Shown here: in pieces, positions 28,131 through 39,100 of the stretch
Layout of the letters: every line of letters starts with the position of its first letter
Numbering within the stretch: position 1 is the stretch's first letter
NCBI GenBank assembly: GCA_947652115.1
Contig: OX393568.1
Coordinates: forward strand, 7,282,598-7,346,597
Origin: Blastomussa wellsi
Lineage: Eukaryota > Cnidaria > Anthozoa > Scleractinia > Plerogyridae
Reading direction: 5' to 3'
Length of the DNA stretch: 64,000 nucleotides
Notes under the pieces: model-generated
What the model was told of the DNA's origin: nothing
What the model saw: only the letters and a program-made list of their open reading frames with translations
Database searches by the model: none
Translations under genes and position numbers: made by a program

Positions 28131-30315
28131 CTTTGATTTTGAATTTGATCCCAGGTTCTCACATCCAAATGTGAACTACTTATCCCCAGTCTTCTACCGA
28201 ATCCAAAATATTCAAATTGTGCTTAGCCCTTACCTGTAACCCTCCAGCCTCCTGTGCAGGCCTTATTATTGGATTGCGTTACACTTGTCCCACTAACGTC
28301 TACTGAAGGTGGATGGTATCAGTCTTCAGGTTTTTGACTGTGTCAACTTTGGAAGAAAAGAGCAAAATATTAATCCAAGGCCATAACAAAATGCCGTATG
28401 ATTCTATTCCATATTTTGTTCTTCACCAAAAATAACAAGTATTTCGTCATCAGTTGTCACCATGGTAACGGTACTTGATGATTATTCGAACCTACTTTTC
28501 AGCTTCCGGCGCATAAAACTTGAAAACCATCCCGGTGACCCCCAATTTTTTTCACGTTATAACTTTTGGCATTTGAAAGGGAAGCTGTATAATAATTTTA
28601 ACAAAATTCTACGAAGCGGATTTTTTATAAACATGAAGAAAGAATATTCGTGAGTAGAGAAAAATCCCTTTCGTAGAATTTTCAAAATTACGTCTGAGCC
28701 CCCCTTTGTGACGAGGCCGGGACTGAACTTCATTGTTTTCTTTTTCTTTGTCACTTTCTTTTGTATAAGCGGTGGACGAGAAGTAGTAGATGTAAACATC
28801 TACTAATCCGGCAAAGTACACAAAACGAGAGAATCGGGAGTAGGAATTAACCGCTCCAGTTTTAAGATCTTTGCGATCGCCGACAGGATTGATCGATCGC
28901 AGCACAAACGGGAATTTTAACTTTGTAACTCGGGCATTGACTTCCAAAAAAAAAAATTTCTTACGCATATCAAATTGCCCAAGAACCGGCGATCAAATAA
29001 CAACTTTCTTGTTGATCCAATCTCTGATAAACAGGAAAAAAGCAATTTTGTTTTGCATTTTCAGCTTTTAAGGTCATTCCCCTGAAATAGAACTGACAAT
29101 AGATTTTCGTTCAAACTTTGCCCATTTGTTGTTAATCGTAAGGGAATTTAAATTTTGTAATGAAAAAGAGGGGTTCCCATATTCGTTTAGGAGCAGGAGC
29201 ACCTTGAAAATGCCCCATAATTCGTTAAAATATCAGCTTCAGAAATGTTTTCATTTGTCTAGCTCATGCCACGTCTAATGGGAGAAGAAAAAAATAGGGA
29301 GAAAGCAAAACAACGAAAAAAACTATAATCCCCATTTGCTAGAGGACAAATAAAGATTTCAGTTTTCACAGAAACGTTCGCAAAAAGAGAAATAGTTCGA
29401 GACGTTTCATATTCGAAATAATTAAAACTTCACCAGTGCTTAAAAATTAAGTTAAAAATTGATAAGTTTATAATGTTTACCTCTTTTGACTTCAAAAATA
29501 TTACTTCAACACTTGAAAACAAATATAGAATAGGGAAAGTTCGAGAAAAGCAATGTTTATCTATCGCACAGAGTTAGAATTAACACAACGCTCATTACTG
29601 ATAAATAGAGAGGAGAATGGAATTTCTCTTGGAGTGTTCAACTCGCCGAAGATTCTCTAAATGTTGCACGAAGTTCACACGGACGTTTCCGAATATTTGC
29701 GAAAATTTCCGAAGATTACCGACGTTTTACGAAGATTTCCCAGGTTTGCCGAAGACTTCCGAGGAACAACCGAGATGTTTAGACTGTACACAAATAAGTT
29801 GAAGAAAATTAGGGTCAAACAACGTATCGTGACGTCATTGATATCACACGTAAAATTATCGTAATTTTACACGTGTGTTCAATTATCGTTTTTCTCTGGG
29901 GCGAAAATCCTTATAAAACACTGCAGTTTATATAATAAAGCCCGTTATATCACACTCCACGTACCTCGACACAAGATAAATACTTTGATTTAGTGAGTAT
30001 TTTAATTGAAGAGATGAAAATCATGTAATTATTGTTTTATGTGTTTTAAAGTGCACATGCCGAGGAGGCCGCAATGTTTGATTTGTTGTGTCTTCATTCT
30101 AATTTATTTTATCAAAGAAGTGCGCGCGAAAGTGACACGGTTTACAGTAATCTGAAAACAACACGTAAGGGTGAGTGTGTTGTATCATATACAAGATAAA
30201 TTATTAATAAGTGTGAATAAAGACTTGATGATAAATTAAGTATCTCGGGTACTCAGTCCGTGCAGCACTTCGTGTAGTGTCTGTCGAAGTCTTCGTTTCA
30301 GACTCTTGAGAAGGC
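28131..30315. other. Intergenic region, no gene recognised
   Basis: AT-rich. It contains a short hairpin around 28600-28690 ('caaaattctacgaag' against 'cgtagaattttcaaaa') and a degenerate minisatellite at 29645-29766. Open frames here have biased, low-complexity content and no homology I recognise. Promoters of the two flanking, divergently transcribed genes (27900-28130 minus, 30316-32001 plus) must lie inside. Confidence 0.5.
29645..29766. repeat. Degenerate 'cgaagatttcc' minisatellite
   Basis: Repeated variants of 'gaagatttcc/gaaaatttccgaagatt/cgaagacttccgagg' at roughly 10-14-nt spacing. They are the reason several short open frames occur here. Confidence 0.55.
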
Positions 30316-32001
30316 ATGAAAAACGCTTTCGACATCCGTCTTGTCTCTTTGGCTATAGCTTGTTTGTCTGTTCGAGGTGAGCATGACGAAGATTGTAAGA
30401 AAGCTTACAAGAAGCGTGGGTTTTGCCTGTTGAACCACAAATACAAGGAAATTCAGGCCGAGAGTTTGAGCCAATGCTACATGAATTGTGCTAGAGAAAG
30501 TTCTTGTCATAGCGTCAACTTTTTTTCTGGTGCGGCAAAGAAGTGTGAAATGAACACCGCCACACTAGCGACTCAACCCGATGATTTCACAAGCTGTGAA
30601 GATTCTACCTACATGGAAAATGTTATGAGAGGTAAGACCCAAGAAACATGCAATTGAACTGCATAAAAGCGTAGATGGGACACCCCTGATATTTCTCTTT
30701 ACAAGTAAATGGAAATTTGTAAAACAAATTAATATTCCAGGTTTCAATAAATAAGTTTCCCAGATAAGAAAAGTGCTACGAAAACTAAATACATACAGAA
30801 TAAATCGAAAGGAAAATACGACTTCCTTGTTTTTAGTTTTGACATCATAAATTATTTACATGGTGGAAAAATTAATCGGACTCTCATCCCGTGATTCGCG
30901 CACGTGTGTGGACAGGAATTGGAGAATTGAGTGGTTCTAAGGGAAATACGCTTTTGGCGTTAGGCATATTGAAGTAAAACAGATTAAAAATTAGTTTCAC
31001 GTTGTTTTTTTTTTTATTTTAATTTTTAGTGAAGAAAGGTTCCAGAAACTGGGCCCCAGGACGCTCGTGCAAAGATATACGACAAAGCGAAGACTCAGTG
31101 GGGGATGGTGAATTCTGGATTGATCCAGATGCATCCGGGAACCCGATCAAAGTTTATTGTGATATGACCACCGATGAAGGTAAGAAAAACAAGGCATGTA
31201 GATGGCTGGGGGGGGGGAGGGGAGGGGGGCTGCTTAAGAACTAAGAAACAAACAAACAAACCGAACACGGAATTTAAGCTGCCAGAAACCAGAAAAGTGT
31301 TAAAGGTTGCAAAGATGCGACCTCATTTTTAAATCAACCGCTTCGAAGAGTTTGATATTCGTTTTGTCGCAAGAAATGAAGAAATGAGAAAGAAATGAGT
31401 TCATTGTCAATACTTTCCAAATTGTTCCTGTTTTTTATTTATTTCATTAGGCGGATGGACGCTGATCAGACATGTAGACCTGACTGATGGCTCAATCCCA
31501 TCTGCTAGTCAGCAGATTGAAGTAACCGAGTACAGAGAACAGCTTACAAATTACAGCTCGAATGACCACGTGCTTGTTATGAAAGGCTTCCTGGGCCTCA
31601 GAACGGACATGGGTTTTGAACAGATGAGGTTTTACTGTCATAAGAAGATTCCAGGAAAAGTGTTTCACGTTGCAACTAATAAAAATCCCCTGGGGGAGGC
31701 AGTCATTCAATTCTTTACCGGCATTACCACTACCCCACCCCAGGCGTGCGATTCATTTTCAACATTCCCAGACGACAACTCGACGCTTTCCCGTACTTGC
31801 ACTCAATGGGGTATAGATGGGTACACTAACATCTGGGGGAAAAACAACAGTTATCCACTGCATATGTCCAGACGGCTTGTTGTGTGGAGACAGCTCGTTG
31901 GAAGCAATTACGTTGTAGCCATGTGCAATAACGACTATTTCTGCGAAGACAACGTAAAACAAGGATCTCCTGGAGACGAATGGAAAGTTTATGTTCGTTA
32001 A
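30316..32001 (+). CDS. Secreted PAN/apple and fibrinogen-like domain protein
   Basis: Three exons: 30316-30631, 31030-31179, 31451-32001; 1017 nt, 338 residues, all introns GT-AG. A hydrophobic signal peptide (about residues 1-22) is followed by a cysteine-rich PAN/apple-like domain (about 27-104) and, from the second exon, a fibrinogen-like module: 'SCKDIRQSE', 'GEFWIDPDASGNPIKVYCDM', then GGWTLI and a C-terminal half with paired cysteines (MCNNDYFCED). This architecture is common in corals and includes proteins annotated as skeletal organic matrix protein 5-like; that link is from memory. It is likely extracellular, possibly adhesive or a skeletal matrix protein. The stop CGT-TAA overlaps a TTAA. 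The 3' end is partly duplicated downstream. Confidence 0.85.
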
Positions 32002-33103
32002 GGCTCGTAGTCCGAGTAAATTTCCCCGCAGTTCCCTACTGATGACGCGCTCAATGGATATTTTCTCTATTAACCATATCAAGTTTTGAAAAATTTCCCT
32101 TGTATTCACAGAAAATGCTGTTTCGTTTTCAGGAGTAATAGTAATTCACTTCTTTCCAAAGGTCTCGATCAGTATTGTTCATGCAGCTAACGATTATTTC
32201 TGCGAAGATAACGTAAAACAGGGCTCTCCTGGAGACGAATGGAAAGTGTATATTCGTTGAAGTGCACCTAACCCCAAAATATTTTTTTGCTACAATAAAC
32301 CTTTGCACCAGTTCGAAACGCGTTACACCTTTCGTTTCTCCTTTTTACCAAATGCTGACTATTTATAGCATTAAAAAGTTACGAAAACTATACGTTATTT
32401 GGTTCACGACCGAGTCAGAAGGGGCGTGGGTCCATTCCTGGGCCGACGTCACAAACTGATTTGCATCGCGTCAAGTCTTTGTAAAGATGCATGCAAATCA
32501 GTTTATGACGTCACCCAGGAATAGACCCACACCCCTTCTGACTCGGTCGTGAACCAAATAACGTACAGTTTTTCGTAACTTTTAAATGCTATAAATAGTC
32601 CGCATTCAGTAAAAAGGAGAAACGAAAGGCGAAACGCGTTTCGAACTGGTGCAAAGGTTTATTGTAGCGAAAAAATATTTTGGGGTTAGGTGCACTTTAA
32701 GTGAATGAGTTTCTGGCTCGTAGTCCAAGTGAATTTCCCAGAGTTCCATAGTGATGACGCGCTACAGTGAATGGATATACTCTCTGTTAACCATGTCAAG
32801 TTTTTAAAAATTTTCGTTGCATTCACAGAAAATGTTGTTTCGTTTTTTTAAAGTAAGAGTGATTCACTTCTTTCTACAGGTCTCGACAAGTATTGTTGAT
32901 GCAGCTAAACGATTATTCCAGAAAATTCTGTTTCGTTTTTCAGAGTAACAGTAATTCACTTCTTTCTACAGGTCTCGATAAGTATTGTTGATGCAAAACA
33001 TTTCATATGAAAATGGTTGATTTGAATGAAAAAACAACAACAACAACAACTTAAAACAATTTGTTGAATTTATTTACCATATTTTTTTACTTTTCCGCGT
33101 GAA
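32002..33103 (+). repeat. Tandem duplicates of the 3' end of the upstream gene, interrupted by a MITE
   Basis: The last ~70 coding bases and ~190 bp of 3' flank (about 31930-32189) are repeated from 32190 ('cgattatttctgcgaagata...'). The second unit is split by the MITE at 32261-32696 and continues to about 32918. A third, shortened unit (32919-33000) keeps only 'ctgtttcgtttttcagagta' to 'gtattgttgatgca'. The coding part of unit two still ends with an in-frame stop. Beyond 33000 is a (CAA)n run and then the ATXN10 3' end. Confidence 0.8.
32261..32696. mobile_element. 436-bp palindromic MITE, TTAA target site, copy 2
   Basis: Same family as 3073-3505: ends AGTGCACCTAACCCC and GGGGTTAGGTGCACT. 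The right flank is TTAA (32697-32700) and the left flank TTGA (32257-32260), a one-base change from TTAA. The left TTGA contains the stop codon of the duplicated exon copy (CGT TGA), whereas the parent copy reads CGT TAA at 31996-32001. Confidence 0.92.
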
Positions 33104-36100
33104 TCATGTTATTGGGACTAGCTTGATTCTTCCGTTGTCCAATTCAACAGCCTCAACTCCAAACTGTCGCAATCTTGAGGTGTCGGCAAGTCCTCGCGGA
33201 TCCATTGATGAAACAATGTTCTGGTTTTCTTTATTATTCTCCATAAGATTTCTAATGGCGAAGATGGCCCACTGACAGATATCTAAAATTAATGTCAAGG
33301 ACGACAGCAGAGAATTTTAATTCAAATTAACCATTTGATGATATGTCAAAAATTCCACGTGTGGGCCGTACCTGGTGAATGGGTTCTTTAATTTTTTTTA
33401 TTTTTTGAAAGCAATTGCCATGCCCCTGATCAAAAGCCCTAATAAAGAGCGGAAAAACAGGAGGCAGTCTTGGGTGAGAATTCAAATTTTCAAATAGTTG
33501 CGTGTATATGAATAAATGTTTGGATAGATAAAAGAACAATTCTCTAGAGAATGTCACATGGCTTGTAATGGGGCAACAAACACGCCCAAGCGAAAAAGGT
33601 CTATTGAGCGTGCAAAGAAAGAAGGCCTCTTTCCTCAAGTTACACATGCATATTTTTTTTAGCCACATTGAAATATCCTTGTCTGCGCGATAGTCTGGTT
33701 TTCAGTAGCGGCGGAGTCGGAGTCGTAAGAACGCTTACGACCTAATGAGAATCGGAGTCCATAAGCACGACGGAATCGGAGTCGGAACAACCAGAACGGT
33801 TCCAGTTTCTTCCGATTCCGCTTACGACTCCGTCGCTTACGATCCAGTGAAAACTAGATTGTCGGAGTCGCAAGCAGAAGCGGTAGATTAAACAATCACA
33901 TTGCTAGTTTCAGGTACTCCGAGTATTTCCTGTAGATCATAGCTCCGACTCCGTCACTTGTGAAAACCAGGCTTAAACGAGGGTGGGAGGGGTCGGGCAG
34001 TAGTACTTCCTACAAAAAAGCAAAATAGGGAAGTTCTGAGCGGGAGAAGAAATTTTTTTAGTATGGCGGTGTATAACAGGGCAGCGATTTGCCGCAAGTC
34101 GACCGGAAAAGGGGTTTGAGAAAGACTATTTAGAAACGTGGAGCGAAAACTGTTCTTTCGTTACTTTAAAGAGGCTTTAAGAAAGTCTTGGACAGATGTG
34201 CCTAATGACTGATTCATCTAAGTATTTTAAGGGGTCACTCAAAAAATATGGAAACTGCAGTAGATAATGATCGATCAAAACTGTTCAAGACTGAAACTGA
34301 TTCGAGCTGAACTTTTCAGTAGGCCTCTTTGTTTGCTTCGCTGCTTTAACATTTCCTGACTTTCATAAGAATGCACACGAAAGTTTCGCTTTCACCTTTT
34401 AGGCGGGGACGCACAAATACAAAACAATGACGTTTAAGGTACACGTGACAATGTAGATACAACATAATGCACGGCTAATGTAAAAGTATTCAATTAAATC
34501 AAGAAAAAGATACAAGGATTGTGATCATCCACATTGCAGTGATCCAGTAACAAAGGAATGCCTTCGAGATCCCGCACCTGCCACCATGTAATAACACACA
34601 AGCTATTAGATATACCGTAAAAGCTCTAATAATAATGATGATGATGACGATCGTATTAATAACAGTGCTATTCGTTACATTTTAACACCTTTTTTGCTGG
34701 CTCCTGCCAATCAAAACATGGGATCTGCCTAGGGCGGAGCTGTCAAACTGTCAAATTCACCATTCACTTGCATAGCAATTTACATGTCTCAGTCTACGAA
34801 CGAACGGCAAATTGTTGTATTTCGATTGGCTATTTGTCAACAGAAGTTCTCAAAAATGTGGTCGGTTAGGCGGTTAGGCGCACAGCACGGTGAAATTTAA
34901 ATCGCGCATATTTCATGTGGATACGATCAAATGCGCGTTACAAACTAATATGAAACAAACAAAACAAAATATGACAGTGAAAAATAATCATCGCAGTGAA
35001 TTTCCAATTTAAGCAATTGGAATAAAGAAGCCTGAAAAAATCAGTGCTTCAACGGGATTCAAATCCGTGACCTCCTCGATACCGGCGCGTTGCTCCAACA
35101 ACCACTCAATTGACTATCTACACAGTATGGTAGAATCCAGGTTGTAATAGAGAGGAAGTTGAACCCGGGACCCCCGTATTACTGTCCAGCGCCCTAACCA
35201 CCACCCCAACACGACATGTTTGCTCTCACGGTAGCTTTTGATTGGATAAAATAACGTCGGAAAGTCTTCGAGTGGAAATGGGTCAAGAAATGTACAAAAA
35301 GATATGTTATTTTGGTTTAAACTAATTTAAACAGCAATTGGAAGTAACAATAACTATACACGTTTTGTATACAGTCACAAAGACCATAAAATTTGTATTC
35401 ATTTACGATTTTTCTGAGTGCGCAAAGAATTGGGCGATATCAAGTTATATAATCTGCCACTTTAACCGGTTTCTTTGAAACTTCGGAGAGACCTCCTGAA
35501 AAAATCAAATGCATTGAAGAAGTGAATCTGGAAGCAATTTTCGTGTACGACACCAAAGTGTGGCTTCGAACGTCACGCCTTCTTAACGAAATGGTTACGC
35601 GTCACAGGTAGTCACGCACGTGTGGCTATCAACAGTGAAGGTTCTATCGTGGGTTACACCGTTGCTCGACCACTGTTTGGCAAAGAAGGTTACAAGATAG
35701 GACCACTATTTACAGACTTCATGCCAATTGCAGAGAAGTTGTTAAAAGCAGTGTTTGAAGAGCTTCTTCAATAAGTGGTACAACCTCCAGCAGCCTGCAT
35801 TGACGCCCCAACAAAGGCCATAGAACTGTACGAAACAATTCAAGGAAAGCGGGTGTTTGAGCTGGTGTACATGGTCACAAATGACCCACCTAATGCATGT
35901 TTTGATAAATGGTTCGGTTACACCACGACTCAACTTGGTTAGACCTCCATTCTTTTCACCCGTGGCCTGGTATACAACTGGTCCACTCTAACATTAAAAG
36001 TCATCTAGTATGTTTTGCATCTTTTTAAACATTTATTGAATTTTCTTTGAAATAGGTTATATTTGTTAGTTTGGGTAGGTAATAGCATTCTAGCAACATG

Positions 36101-39100
36101 TGGACCATTCAAAATTGTCGCAATGGCAAGCTTTAGAATTAAGGGGGGGCGACGTAAATACCTCCCCCAAAAACGACCTAACCTTGAGAACGTTTTGATT
36201 GGAACACACACGTTCTTGCAAAGTCCTTTGCAAGGGAATGCTGAAGCATAACATTTGCTCATATAAATAAAGAAAAATATCTACTGATTAATGCTTGTCT
36301 TGTTCTTGGTTTTGCCAGGGAAAACTTGAAATAAATCACCAAACTCCTTTAGCGGGAAGCACATTATGTTTGGCTGTTTCGCTTGAAGAAAGATCTCTTG
36401 CGGCAAAACGTTGGAATGGATTTTCGCTTCAAAAGAAAAGAAACAGTGAATATTTATAGTGTTCAGAATGAATAGACTGAAGTTCATGTTTGATTTATCT
36501 TATTTAACGGCGTTTTCTCCGTCTCCACTGAGTCTCTATTAGGTTAAATCCCGACAAGCAACACAGCGTTTAAACAGCGACATAGATGAAAACGGTGACT
36601 CGAGACCTTTGTTCAAATAGCGACAGGGAAAGAAATAATTATAGTCAAACCAAGTGAAGCGCACCCCCTAGAGTACATTAATGAATTGATTATTGGAAAA
36701 TTGAACCTGTTATTCGTTTCAAATATTGCATTCGGTTTGAAAAGACGCCCATCAATGTTCAAATCAAAGTCGAGTTTTGATTGGACTAGGCGAACAAGAG
36801 ATGCTCCTTGTATGGAATTTTTGTTTCCTTTCCAAAATGGCGGCAAGGAACAAACTTGCATTGGTCGAATTCACGAGCTTGGGAAACCTCTCAGACAAAT
36901 TCAGATGGGAAATTCGTGACTTGCAAGTGACAGCGCGTAATGTTAGGAAGACAACTGGCGATTTTCAACGGTACGTACGGAACCTTGAATAATTTTTCCC
37001 ATGTCGGAAGTGAGCCACGTAAAAATATTCACGAAAAACGTGTAAGAGCTTCGCCAGAAAACTCTTTTCTTCCCATCATTTACACGAATAAGAATTTCTG
37101 CGCGTTCTGTGAGATGTAAATAGCCAAGGAAAGCTCTCGCCTAGTCCAATCAAAAATCGTATTTTTAATTCGCTCCTTTTCAAACCGAATGCTATATTGA
37201 AACGAACAACGGGTTCAATTTCCCAATAAATGAATAATCAATTCATTAATGTACTCTAGGGGGTACGCTTCACTTGGTTCGACTGTAAACGAGACAACTA
37301 CGGCCAATCTCTAGGTTTCTTATGTTTTACAAGGGATATTTGCCCTACTCTTGCAGATTATGCAGCGAATTTGTGACAATATCAGTTCGCCGTCAATCAT
37401 AAGAAACCTAGAGATTGGCCGTAGTTGTCTCGTTTAATTCTTTGTTTCGCTGTCGCTATTTCAACAAAAGTCTGAGAGACCGTTTTATTTCATCTATAAG
37501 TACTTTACGAAACCACGACGGCGACGCCAACGACAACGTCCACCAAAAAATGTATTTAAATTTTGCGTAAGATTCTCGCAACTATCAGAATTTGTTTAGT
37601 GTGATTGTCAGTATCAGCGCTAATTTCTACTTGGATTTTTCAGCGCTTATTTAATTCAAACGAGAAACATGAAAAACTCGCCGTTGCGGTTCACGTTCTC
37701 ATTACAACTCAGAATTTAGTCATTTCACGTCGTTGTTTTGCAGAGGACGACTAAGAAATGAACAAAGATGGATAACGCACGTGCAGGACTATTGTTCTGC
37801 TCATTAAATCTTTTGTTTGGCGACGTCTTAGTTGAAGTCGCCGTCGTGGTTTCGTATAGTCCCGTATGTCGCTGTTTAAACGGAGCAGCTGTGTTCGTCA
37901 GTGGAGACAAAGAAAACGCTGTTATATCAGATAAATCAAACATGGACTTCATTCTATTCCTTCTGAACACTATAAATATTCACTGTTTCTTTTCTTTTGA
38001 AGCGAGAGATCTTTCTTCAAGCGAAACAGCCAAAGATAATGCGCTTCCCGCTGAAGGTGATTTATTTCCCTGACAAAAACCTTGAACAATACAAGCATTA
38101 ATCAGTAGCTTTTTCTTTATTTTAAATGGGTAAATGTTACGCTTCAGCATTCCCTTGCAAAGGACTTTGCAAGAACGTGTGTGTTCCAATCAAAACGTTC
38201 TCAACCTTAGGTCCCTTTTGAGAAGGTATCTGCGTCGCTCCCCTAAATTCTAAAGCTTGCCATTGCCACAATTTTGAATGGTCCACATGTTGCTGCCGGA
38301 ATTACGTCAATCTGTCTTATGATGGACGTGAGTACAGAGCGGGAGTTACTCGAACATAATTTTTTATTTCTTGGACGACTAAACCGCTGCATGAAACGAC
38401 GTGCAGGAATTTCTGGATCATTTTAATAAGGAAGCTTAACTTATTTAATACAGGACCTTTGAGTAAAATTTCTCTACTGGCGCTTTCACCCACGAGTACT
38501 TTACACAACCAAACGAAAGTAGGAGGGATGGCGGTTCTTGTTGCAGCTCGTGGCTTCGCCGCCCGCGAATCCATTCATAGCTTCACATTGCAGACACTGG
38601 CGTATTCGCGTCGCACGCTAGGAAAAGCAACAGACGGCTTGCAGTTTTCCAAAACCTATAGGTGCTTGTCTACCACGGAAGACTTCAAAATTCGCCTTAT
38701 AAACACAGAACAGGAGTTTGAAAGCCTCATAATAAATGCGATGAGGAAGGAAGGCTGGCGACCCGGTCTAAAAGATGCTGAATGTTTTCTGGCCTGTGAT
38801 CCAACGGCAGCTTTTGTTGGTGAGTTAAATGGAAAACCTATAGGCTGTGCTACGCTGACTAAATATGATGCCAGCTTCGCTTTCGGGGGGTGTCATATCA
38901 TAAACAAGGAATACAGAAGAAAGGGATATGGCATGAAGCTTAGAAATACCGTTCTTGGACGTATGAAGCAGTCCCGCAACGTTGGAATAGTATCAGGGCT
39001 ATGGAAGTTAGAAGAACTGAACAAACGTGAAGGATTTCGCAGTTTATTTTATGGGGCAACGTTCGTATTTCACCTTCCAACCGCTATAAACCGAATCTCC

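Larger units (their letters stand above)
36078..38305. mobile_element. ~2.2-kb foldback element with nested MITEs
   Basis: The left arm (about 36078-36795) is the inverted complement of the right arm (about 37130-38305). Examples are 'agcaacatgtggaccattca' against 'tgaatggtccacatgttgct', and 'aattgattattggaaaattg' against the block ending 37240. The right arm is longer because two insertions interrupt it: 37287-37437 and 37497-37866. The single-copy centre, about 36796-37129, holds a short ORF starting in AAAATGGCGG. The element lies between the GNAT pseudogene and gene in an ATXN10 intron. Confidence 0.75.

Noticed and set aside
29645..29766. CRISPR-like array
   Set aside because: Units are degenerate, adjacent and without spacers, in a eukaryotic genome.
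35027..35217. Two tRNA genes on the minus strand
   Set aside because: Only box fragments remain, they are fused to SINE-like tails and no complete cloverleaf can be drawn.
38459..38527. Longer N-terminus for the GNAT acetyltransferase
   Set aside because: The upstream frame opens only with a TTG; the ATG at 38528 has a strong context and a plausible targeting sequence.
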